This document shows, one piece after another, positions 1 to 6,051 of a stretch of DNA of 6,475 nt. The stretch comes from an uncultured Verrucomicrobiota bacterium (lineage in GTDB: Bacteria; Verrucomicrobiota; Kiritimatiellia; RFP12; UBA1067): positions 1-6,475 of the forward strand of contig CAMEZU010000106.1 in assembly GCA_945947925.1 (NCBI GenBank), written 5' to 3'. Each line of letters begins with the position of its first letter. Position 1 is the first letter of the stretch. The position numbers and the translations under genes are program-made. The notes under the pieces are model-generated. The model searched no databases, was not told the DNA's origin, and saw only the letters and a list, made by a program, of their open reading frames with translations.

Positions 1-701
1 GCATGATCACGAACTGGGGCGCGCACCACCTCGACATCACGGCGTGGGGCCTCAACAAGGATCCGTCGTCCGTGAGCGGCACCTGCGAATGGATGGACCT
101 CTCGGGCACGAAGCTCTGGAACGTCCACACGACGTACGACCTCCACTACAACTGCGGCGGCACGGACGTGCACGTCAACAACAAGTTCCAGATGGGCGTG
201 AAGTTCATCGGCGAGAACGGCGACTGGCTCTGGTGCACGCGCGGCGCGGTGAAGGTGACGCCGAGCGACCCCGAGCCGAAGGTGGCGCCTGGCCAGCTCG
301 GTCCGATTGCGGCCTCGAAGGAGTCGCTCCTTGCGGATCTCCGCGCGGACGAGATCGTCGACGACGCGCTCGCGCACGGCGGCGAAAAGTTCCATACGAC
401 AGACGACCATTTCCTCAACTGGCTCGAGGCGATCGCCCGTCAGGACGCGCAGTACACGGTCTGCGACGCCGAGGGCGCGCACAAGTCGACCGCCTTCTGT
501 TCGCTTGGTCGCATGTGCATGGAGCTCGGCCGCGGCAAGAAGGACGGCGCGACGCTCGCGTGGGATGCGAAGAGGGAGATCTCGGGCAATGCCGAGGCGG
601 ACAAGATGCTCGCCCCGTTCGCCCGCGGCAAGTACGATTTGCGCTATCCGCTCGCCGACGCGCGACTGGACTACGAGAAGATGATCAAACCGATGATTTG
701 A
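1..701 (+). CDS. Gfo/Idh/MocA family oxidoreductase, C-terminal part (5' end outside window)
   Basis: The reading frame is already open at base 3, and the first visible Met is internal, not a start. The protein begins at the conserved substrate-domain motif NWGAHHLD (residues 4-11), which in this family lies past the Rossmann domain and the EKP lysine. The NAD(P)-binding half and any export signal are therefore upstream of the window. What remains (232 residues) is the alpha/beta C-terminal domain. Near its end, around residues 167-176, is the CSLGRMCMELGR segment, followed by NAEADKMLAPFARGKY at 196-211, a typical tail for large PVC/Bacteroides-type members. Family members perform NAD(P)-dependent oxidation or reduction of sugars and often make 3-keto sugars; the substrate here is unknown. 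The usual DWGAHH is NWGAHH here. It lies 52 bases upstream of the TIM-barrel/DUF1080 gene with no hairpin terminator seen, so it is probably in the same operon. Family assignment is firm; substrate is not. Confidence 0.88.
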   Translation, partial: MITNWGAHHLDITAWGLNKDPSSVSGTCEWMDLSGTKLWNVHTTYDLHYNCGGTDVHVNNKFQMGVKFIGENGDWLWCTRGAVKVTPSDPEPKVAPGQLGPIAASKESLLADLRADEIVDDALAHGGEKFHTTDDHFLNWLEAIARQDAQYTVCDAEGAHKSTAFCSLGRMCMELGRGKKDGATLAWDAKREISGNAEADKMLAPFARGKYDLRYPLADARLDYEKMIKPMI

Positions 702-735
702 CCCTGAGGGGCGGGACTTTCGACGGCCTGCAATC

Positions 736-744
736 AAGGAAGGA
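736..744 (+). promoter_or_regulatory. Shine-Dalgarno for the TIM-barrel/DUF1080 gene
   Basis: The purine-rich AAGGAAGGA ends 9 bases before the ATG at 754, which favours that start. An ATG at 749 is only 4 bases from the site and is followed two codons later by a stop (ATG CAA TGA), so it cannot be the gene start. The ATG at 754 also yields a clean Sec signal peptide. Confidence 0.75.
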
Positions 745-753
745 TTAGATGCA

Positions 754-2340
754 ATGAAGAAACTGATGTTCGCGTTGGGCGCCGTGGCGGCTGTCATGTC
801 TTTTGCCGAGGTGCCGTATGAGATCGGCATCGCCCGTTTTACGATGCACAAGAAGGGGTATGCGAAGACGCTCGAGTTCATGCAGGCGATGGATTGCCAT
901 CAGCTTGGCTTCATCGAGGGCTCGTTGGCGCGTGACGCCTCGGCGGCGGAGATTGCGTCGTTCAAGGAGAATGCCGCGAAGTACGGCGTCGAGATCGTGA
1001 CGGCGGGTCCTCTCTACTGCTCCTGCGAGGAAGAGGTCGCGGCGCTGTTCAAGTTCGCGAAGAATTACGGATTGAAGTCCGTCTCGGTCGTCCCGTTCGA
1101 GCTGAAGACGATTGACGGCCAGGAGACCCGTGTCGAGTCGGATGCGATGCTTGACATCGTCGAGAAGTACGTCAAGGAATACGACATCAAGGCCTGTGTT
1201 CACAATCACGGGCCGGACATCAAGTACCTGTTCCCGACGGCTGAATCGATCTGGGCCCGCATCAAGGACCGTGATGCCCGTCTCGGCTTCTGTCTCGACG
1301 TCGGCCATCAGCGCCGCGCGGGCAACGATCCGGTCGAGGCGATCAAGAAATACGCCGAGCGCATCTATGAGGTCCATCTCAAGAACATCCTCATCGACCC
1401 CGTCAAGAACCTGGCCATGCCGGGTCCGCGCGGCGAGCTCGACATCCCTGCGATCATGACCGCGCTCGCGGAGATCGGCTTTACGGGTCCGTGTCTTGTC
1501 GAATACGAGAAGGACTTCGAGAACAACGAGCTGCCGCTGGCCGAGTCCCTTGGCTACTACAAGGGCGTGGCGGCTGCGATCAAGGTCGCGCCGAAGATGA
1601 AGCCCGCGCCGGCAGATGCGAACACGCTCACGGCGGCCGAGAAGGCCGACGGCTGGCAGCTCCTCTGGGACGGCAAGACGTCCGCCGGCTGGGTCAGCGC
1701 GAAGGACGTGACGAAGTTCCCGGCGAAGGGCTGGGTCATGAAGGACGGCACGCTCACGATGCGTCCGGTGCGCGGCATCTCGCCCGACCGCACGTGGATG
1801 GAGCTTCCGCCCGAGGACGCCAAGCTCGGCGGCGGCGGCGACATTGTCACGGTGAAGAAGTTCAGGGATTTCGCATTCAAGTTCGACTTCCGCCTCACGA
1901 AGGGTGCGAATTCGGGCGTCAAGTACTTCATCGACGAGAAGCTCAACGGCGGCTCGGCCGAGGAGTACCAGATTCTCGAGAACTTCCATCCGGACGCCGA
2001 CAAGGGCGTGGACGGCAACCGCAAGTGCGCTTCGCTCTACGACATCCTCCCGGCGCACGCGGACAAGATCCTAAAGGGGATCGGCCAGTGGAACACGGGC
2101 ATGATCGTTGCGAAGGGCAGCCACGTCGAGCACTGGCTCAACGGCGAGAAGGTGCTCGAGTACGAGCGCGGCAGCGCGGCGTTCCGCAGCGCGGTCAACA
2201 AGTCGAAGTACGCGACGTGGGGCAAGGACGCGGACGGCAAGCCGCAGCCCTGGGGCGAGATCGCCGAGGGGCGCATCCTCTTGCAGGACCACAGCGACTC
2301 GACGGTCAGCTTCTGCAACCTGAAGATCAAGGAACTCTAA
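754..2340 (+). CDS. Exported fusion: sugar isomerase/epimerase-like TIM barrel + DUF1080 (3-keto-glycoside lyase/hydratase-like) domain
   Basis: A 528-residue protein with three parts. Residues 1-18 form a Sec signal peptide (KK, hydrophobic core, SFA before E19), so it probably acts in the periplasm. Residues about 20-278 match the xylose-isomerase-like/AP-endonuclease-2 TIM barrel. Visible motifs are VHNHGP (149-154), CLDVGH (180-185, likely metal ligands D182 and H185), EVHLKN (206-211, H208) and LVEYE (248-252, E250). After a short linker, residues about 298-528 match DUF1080: WQLLWDGKTSAGW (301-313), GWVMKDGTLT (326-335), GANSGVKYF (384-392), EYQILEN (404-410), HWLNGEKV (460-467) and ILLQDHSDSTVSF (508-520). 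DUF1080 proteins act on 3-keto-glycosides, and TIM-barrel relatives often lie beside them as separate genes; here both are on one chain. The first metal-ligand Glu expected in the barrel is a His (H150). The two halves differ in third-position composition. Neighbouring Gfo/Idh/MocA genes fit a supply of 3-keto substrate. Domain calls are firm; the exact reaction is inferred. Confidence 0.9.
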   Translation: MKKLMFALGAVAAVMSFAEVPYEIGIARFTMHKKGYAKTLEFMQAMDCHQLGFIEGSLARDASAAEIASFKENAAKYGVEIVTAGPLYCSCEEEVAALFKFAKNYGLKSVSVVPFELKTIDGQETRVESDAMLDIVEKYVKEYDIKACVHNHGPDIKYLFPTAESIWARIKDRDARLGFCLDVGHQRRAGNDPVEAIKKYAERIYEVHLKNILIDPVKNLAMPGPRGELDIPAIMTALAEIGFTGPCLVEYEKDFENNELPLAESLGYYKGVAAAIKVAPKMKPAPADANTLTAAEKADGWQLLWDGKTSAGWVSAKDVTKFPAKGWVMKDGTLTMRPVRGISPDRTWMELPPEDAKLGGGGDIVTVKKFRDFAFKFDFRLTKGANSGVKYFIDEKLNGGSAEEYQILENFHPDADKGVDGNRKCASLYDILPAHADKILKGIGQWNTGMIVAKGSHVEHWLNGEKVLEYERGSAAFRSAVNKSKYATWGKDADGKPQPWGEIAEGRILLQDHSDSTVSFCNLKIKEL

Positions 2341-2346
2341 CACGCC

Positions 2347-2356
2347 AAGGAAAGGA
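2347..2356 (+). promoter_or_regulatory. Shine-Dalgarno for the Tat-exported oxidoreductase
   Basis: AAGGAAAGGA lies in the 25-base gap after the preceding stop and ends 9 bases before the ATG at 2366. It supports that start, which places the RR motif at residues 11-12, normal for a Tat signal. Confidence 0.75.
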
Positions 2357-2365
2357 CGGTCGTCC

Positions 2366-3781
2366 ATGACACACACACGCCCGTTTCTGACGAACCGTCG
2401 CGGATTCCTGTCCGCGCTGCTCGCGACCGGCGCGGCCCCGCTGCTGCCCGGCTGCTTCTCCCCCAAAGCCTATCGGTCCAACGGCAAGGTGCGCCTCGCG
2501 GCGATCGGCTGCGGCGCGCAGGCCTGGTACGACCTGAAGGAGCTTGCGAAGAACGAGGACCTCTGCGAGGTCGTCGCCCTGTGCGACACGGACATCGAGG
2601 CGCCGCACACGTTGGAGGCGCTTAAGCGCTTCCCGACGCTGCCGCGCTTCCGCGACTTCCGGATGATGTTCGACAAGATGGCGGACCAGATCGATGCCGT
2701 GCTCGTCGGCACGCCCGACCACTCGCACTTCTGCGCGGCGATGCACGCGATCAAGCTCGGCAAGCACGTCTATGTCGAGAAGCCGCTGGCGCACTCGTTC
2801 CTCGAGTGCCAGCTCCTCATGGAGGCGGAGGAGGAGTACGGCGTCGTGTGCCAGATGGGCAACCAGGGCCACTCCGGCGACAACTACTACCAGTACCGCG
2901 ACTACTACGAGCAGGGCGTCATCAAAGACGTCACCAAGGTCGTCTCGCACATGAACATGCAGCGTCGCTGGCACAAGTGGGGCGGCAAGACGACGAGCTA
3001 TCCGAAGGCCGAGAAGCTGCCGAAGACGCTGGACTGGAACGCCTGGCTTTCCGCGGCGCCGTACCATGACTTCTCGAAGGACCTCGCGTACGGCGAGTGG
3101 CGTTGCTGGTTCGACTACGGCAACGGCTGCATGGGCGACTGGGGCGCGCACATCCTCGACACGATCCACCGCTTCACGCTACAGGGCGATCTGCCGACGG
3201 AAGTGAAGATCTCGAACTGCACGGGACACAATCCGTTCGTCTTCCCGATCCAGGACACGCTCACGATGACGTTCCCCGCGAAGGGCCGTCACGGGGACGT
3301 GACGCTCGAGTGGTGGGAGGGCCTCAACAACCAGCCGAAGGCGCCCGAGGGATTCCGCTTCGACTCGAACGAAGGTCTCTTCCCGGCGAACAACGCGAAC
3401 GACGGTCTCATCGACCCGAAGCTCAAGCCCGGCAAGGAGATCTACCAGGCGGACGGCACGATCTGGCAGGGCCTTTCCCATGCGTCGACCCTGAAGCGCG
3501 TCGGCAGCAAGGAGAAGCTGCCCGCGTACGAGAAGGCGCACAACAGCCACTGGCGCAACTTCCTGCTCGCCTGCCGGGGGGAGGAGGAGGCGAAGAGCCC
3601 GTTCCGCGTCACCGCGCCGCTTTCGCAGATCTTCTGCCTCGGCGTGATCGCGCAGCGGCTGAACCGCGGCTTCCGCTTCGACCCGGACCGCAGGGTCGTC
3701 GTCGGTGACGACGAGGCCAACTTGCTCCTGCAGGGGCCCGCGCCGCGCAAGGGCTGGGAAGAGTACTACGCAAAGGGCTGA
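2366..3781 (+). CDS. Gfo/Idh/MocA family oxidoreductase with Tat/lipoprotein-like signal
   Basis: A complete 471-residue NAD(P)-dependent sugar oxidoreductase. The N-terminus has a twin-arginine motif (NRRGFLSALL, residues 10-19) and a hydrophobic stretch ending in LLPGC (26-30), so Tat export and possibly lipid attachment at C30 are likely; the Pro before GC makes the lipobox imperfect. The Rossmann fold starts at VRLAAIGCGAQ (42-52). VLVGTPDHSH (112-121) and YVEKPLAHS (136-144) follow, the latter holding the family's catalytic Lys, K139. MGDWGAHILDTIHRF (256-270) supplies the substrate-site Asp and His residues. The tail (about 391-440) matches PVC/Bacteroides-type members. Tat export fits the family because such enzymes (glucose-fructose oxidoreductase is the known case) fold with a tightly held nicotinamide cofactor before export. 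The gene is 25 bases after the TIM-barrel/DUF1080 gene and 2 bases before the next. The likely role is oxidising a sugar or glycoside in the periplasm, perhaps to its 3-keto form; the substrate is not visible. Confidence 0.92.
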   Translation: MTHTRPFLTNRRGFLSALLATGAAPLLPGCFSPKAYRSNGKVRLAAIGCGAQAWYDLKELAKNEDLCEVVALCDTDIEAPHTLEALKRFPTLPRFRDFRMMFDKMADQIDAVLVGTPDHSHFCAAMHAIKLGKHVYVEKPLAHSFLECQLLMEAEEEYGVVCQMGNQGHSGDNYYQYRDYYEQGVIKDVTKVVSHMNMQRRWHKWGGKTTSYPKAEKLPKTLDWNAWLSAAPYHDFSKDLAYGEWRCWFDYGNGCMGDWGAHILDTIHRFTLQGDLPTEVKISNCTGHNPFVFPIQDTLTMTFPAKGRHGDVTLEWWEGLNNQPKAPEGFRFDSNEGLFPANNANDGLIDPKLKPGKEIYQADGTIWQGLSHASTLKRVGSKEKLPAYEKAHNSHWRNFLLACRGEEEAKSPFRVTAPLSQIFCLGVIAQRLNRGFRFDPDRRVVVGDDEANLLLQGPAPRKGWEEYYAKG

Positions 3782-3783
3782 TC

Positions 3784-4605
3784 ATGCTGCGACACGTCAT
3801 CATCTGGAAGCTGAAGGACGGACTGGCGGACCTCGCGTCCGTCAAGGCCGGCATCAAGGAAGGGCTCGAGGGACTGGTGGGACAGGTCCCCGGGCTCCTG
3901 CGCATCAAGGTCTACGTCGAGGGAGCGGATCCGTCCATGGTCATGCTTGACTCGTACCTCGCGTCCGCCGAGGCGCTGAAGGGCTATGCGACGCATCCCG
4001 CGCACGTGGCCGTCGCGAACGCGAAGGTGCGTCCCTACACGCAGGCGCGCCATTGCCTCGATTTCGAGGGCGATTCCGAGTTCTCCGAGCTCGTCTGGGA
4101 GCGCCGGAGCTTCCGCAAGTTCAAGGCCGACCTGCCGGCGAAGGAGCTTGTGGACGAAGTGGTCCGTGCGGGACTCCTTGCGCCGACGGGACGCAACAAG
4201 CAGAGTTCGGTCGTCCTGCGCATCGACGATCCGGAGCTGCGCGAGGAGATCCGCGCGAAGAACGCCGAGATCATGGGCGCGCCGCCGCCCGGACGTCCGG
4301 CGGATCCGTTCTACGCGGCGCCGGTCATGCTGCTCGTCATTGCGAACAAGGCGAACAACACGGGCGTCTACGACGGCTCGCTCACGATGGGCAACATGAT
4401 GCTCAAGGCGCACGAGCTCGGCCTCGCGGCGTGCTGGATCCATCGGGCGAAGGAGGAGCTGGAAAGTCCGCTCGGCCAGAAGATCCTCGCCAAGGCGGGG
4501 CTCGAGGGCGAGTGGGAGGGCGTCGGCCACCTGGCGCTCGGCTACGCGGACATGCCGCTCCCGGAGCCGCATCCCTACAATGCGGCGCGTTACATCACGA
4601 TCTAA
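3784..4605 (+). CDS. Dabb-domain / nitroreductase-family fusion protein
   Basis: A 273-residue protein with no signal peptide or membrane segment, so probably cytoplasmic. Residues 1-95 are a Dabb (stress-responsive A/B barrel) domain: the canonical start MLRHVIIWKLKD, then GQVPGLLRIKV (33-43), DSYLASAEALKGYATHPAHV (56-75) and the closing strand RHCLDFE (89-95). With almost no linker, residues 98-273 are a small nitroreductase domain: WERRSFRKF (105-113), whose Arg/Ser are expected to bind FMN phosphate, LLAPTGRNKQSS (131-142), DGSLTMGNMMLKAHELGLAACWIH (197-220, split by no gap) and the late GHLALGYAD (248-256). Nitroreductase-family enzymes are FMN-dependent and use NAD(P)H. Dabb domains are small dimeric barrels with varied or unknown roles. 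The start is 2 bases after the previous stop, with AAAGGG 6 bases before the ATG, suggesting translational coupling. Its place in the operon suggests a redox step on an imported product, but the substrate is unknown. Domain calls are firm. Confidence 0.88.
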   Translation: MLRHVIIWKLKDGLADLASVKAGIKEGLEGLVGQVPGLLRIKVYVEGADPSMVMLDSYLASAEALKGYATHPAHVAVANAKVRPYTQARHCLDFEGDSEFSELVWERRSFRKFKADLPAKELVDEVVRAGLLAPTGRNKQSSVVLRIDDPELREEIRAKNAEIMGAPPPGRPADPFYAAPVMLLVIANKANNTGVYDGSLTMGNMMLKAHELGLAACWIHRAKEELESPLGQKILAKAGLEGEWEGVGHLALGYADMPLPEPHPYNAARYITI

Positions 4606-4608
4606 GGC

Positions 4609-4615
4609 AGAAGGA
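4609..4615 (+). promoter_or_regulatory. Shine-Dalgarno for the MFS transporter
   Basis: AGAAGGA lies in the 18-base gap between the Dabb-nitroreductase stop and the ATG at 4624, with an 8-base spacer. It supports this ATG, after which the first membrane segment starts at about residue 8, as is normal for this transporter family. Confidence 0.7.
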
Positions 4616-4623
4616 ATCGAGTC

Positions 4624-6021
4624 ATGAAGAAATTGTCGAACTTTCGTTGGGTGATCTGCGGACTCCTCTTCTTTGCGACGACGGTCAACTACCTCGACCG
4701 CCAGGTCCTGTCGCTGACCTGGAAGGACTTCATCGCGCCGGAGTTCGACTGGTCGGACAACGACTACGGCACGATCACCGCGACCTTCTCGATCATCTAC
4801 GCGCTCAGCAACCTCTTCGCGGGCAAGTTCATCGACCGGATGGGTACGAAGAAGGGCTATCTCTGGGCGATCTTCATCTGGTCTCTCGGCGCCTGCCTGC
4901 ATGCGGGCTGCGGCGTCGGCACGGGCTGGCTCAAGGCGGCGGGCTTCACCGGGATGATGGGCATCACCATCTCGGTCTGGCTCTTCCTCGCGTGCCGCGC
5001 GGTCCTCGCGCTTGGCGAGGCGGGCAACTTCCCGGCGGCGATCAAGGTGACGGCCGAGTACTTCCCGAAGAAGGACCGCGCGTTCTCGACCTCGATCTTC
5101 AACTCGGGTTCGTCCGTCGGTGCGCTTGCCGCGCCGCTCACGATTCCCGTTATCGCGAAGTTCTTCGGCTGGGAGATGGCGTTCATCATCATCGGCGCCC
5201 TCGGCTTCGTGTGGATGGGCTTCTGGATCTGGCTTTACAAGAAGCCGTCGGAGAATCCGCGCGTCAACGAAGAGGAGCTGAAGTACATTCAGCAGGATGA
5301 GAAGGCAGAGGTCAAGGTTGAAGGTGTAGGTCAAGAGGAGAAGAGGATCTCCTATGCGAAGGCGTTTTCGCTCCGTCAGACCTGGTCTCTCATCCTCGGA
5401 CGCTTCCTCACCGACGGCGTGTGGTGGTTCTTCCTCTTCTGGACGCCGGGCTACCTCTCCGACCAGTTCGGCTACAAGAGCTCCTCGGGCATGGGCATGG
5501 CGCTCATCTTCACGCTCTATGCGATCGTCACGTTCGTCTCGATCTACCTCTGCAAGATCCCGACGTACATGGTCGACAAGAAGGGCATGAATCCCTACGA
5601 GGGCCGTATGGTCGCGATGTTCATCTTCGCGTGCTTCCCGCTCCTCGCGCTCGGCGCGCAGCCGCTCGGCGCGTTCTCGGCGTGGTGGCCGGCGATCCTG
5701 ATCGGTCTCGCCTGCGCCGGACACCAGGCCTGGAGCGCCAACATCTACTCGGTCGTGGGCGACATGTTCCCGAAGTCGACGATCGGCACGCTGACGGGCA
5801 TCGCCCAGTTCGCGGCCGGCTGCGGCAGTTTCATGGTGAACAAGTCGGCGGGCAAGCTCTTCACCTACGCCGCCGAGCAGGGCGACGCGTTCACCTTCCT
5901 CGGCTACTCGGGGAAGCCCGCGGGCTACATGATCCTCTTCAGCTACTGCGCGGTCGCCTACCTGATCGGCTGGTGCTGCATGAAGTCGCTCGTCCCGCGC
6001 TACAAGAAGGTCGAGCTCTAA
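4624..6021 (+). CDS. MFS transporter, anion:cation symporter family (hexuronate ExuT / galactonate DgoT-like)
   Basis: A 465-residue inner-membrane protein with about 12 hydrophobic segments in two blocks of six (roughly residues 8-205 and 255-455), joined by a charged cytoplasmic loop (206-250). NYLDRQVLS (22-30) in the first helix, the MFS motif-A-like GKFIDRMGTKKG (67-78) and CRAVLALGEAGNFPAA (124-139) match the ACS/SLC17-type family. D25-R26, R125 and E132 sit where galactonate/hexuronate symporters have substrate- and proton-coupling residues. In the second half, GRFLTDGVWWFFLFWTPGYL (259-278) and GHQAWSANIYSVVGDMFPKS (366-385) are also characteristic. Known members import acidic sugars such as glucuronate, galacturonate or galactonate with protons. 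In this operon it probably brings in the free substrate or an acidic product. Length is normal for the family. The central loop has an A/T-richer patch with codons unlike the rest. The family is firm; substrate is inferred, so no symbol is given. Confidence 0.92.
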   Translation: MKKLSNFRWVICGLLFFATTVNYLDRQVLSLTWKDFIAPEFDWSDNDYGTITATFSIIYALSNLFAGKFIDRMGTKKGYLWAIFIWSLGACLHAGCGVGTGWLKAAGFTGMMGITISVWLFLACRAVLALGEAGNFPAAIKVTAEYFPKKDRAFSTSIFNSGSSVGALAAPLTIPVIAKFFGWEMAFIIIGALGFVWMGFWIWLYKKPSENPRVNEEELKYIQQDEKAEVKVEGVGQEEKRISYAKAFSLRQTWSLILGRFLTDGVWWFFLFWTPGYLSDQFGYKSSSGMGMALIFTLYAIVTFVSIYLCKIPTYMVDKKGMNPYEGRMVAMFIFACFPLLALGAQPLGAFSAWWPAILIGLACAGHQAWSANIYSVVGDMFPKSTIGTLTGIAQFAAGCGSFMVNKSAGKLFTYAAEQGDAFTFLGYSGKPAGYMILFSYCAVAYLIGWCCMKSLVPRYKKVEL

Positions 6022-6032
6022 CTTTCCGTTTT

Positions 6033-6041
6033 TGGTATAAT
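6033..6041 (+). promoter_or_regulatory. Extended -10 promoter for nadB (likely leaderless)
   Basis: The 30-base gap between the MFS stop and nadB holds TGGTATAAT: a perfect sigma70-type TATAAT (6036-6041) preceded by the TG of an extended -10. No good -35 hexamer is seen 16-18 bases upstream (the region reads GAGCTC and neighbours), as is tolerated with an extended -10. Transcription would be expected to start near A6048 or A6049, only 3-4 bases before the ATG at 6052. It stands out in otherwise GC-rich DNA. The match is seen in the sequence; promoter activity is inferred. Confidence 0.7.
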
Positions 6042-6051
6042 AGTCACAATC

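Noticed and set aside
702..753. Possible promoter or terminator in the 52-base gap after the first oxidoreductase
   Set aside because: TTGACC at 698-703 resembles a -35 box, but no -10 lies at the right distance; no hairpin with a T-run is seen. Only the Shine-Dalgarno is supported.
749..757. Tiny ATG-CAA-TGA frame overlapping the start of the TIM-barrel/DUF1080 gene
   Set aside because: It encodes two residues and its ATG is too close to the Shine-Dalgarno; a chance occurrence is the simplest reading, though a start-overlapping mini-frame cannot be fully excluded.
745..2058. A 437-codon - strand open frame opposite the TIM-barrel/DUF1080 gene
   Set aside because: The same shadow effect in the same codon register; the + strand product has a signal peptide and two clear domains, while the - strand product has none.
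2327..3169. A 280-codon - strand open frame opposite the Tat-exported oxidoreductase
   Set aside because: It is antisense to a strongly conserved gene, low in complexity (Val/Arg/Leu/Ala) and without a family match.
6022..6035. T-rich run after the MFS stop as a rho-independent terminator
   Set aside because: The run of Ts has no stem-loop before it; GAGCTC at 6013-6018 is a palindrome without a loop. Upstream transcripts may read into nadB.
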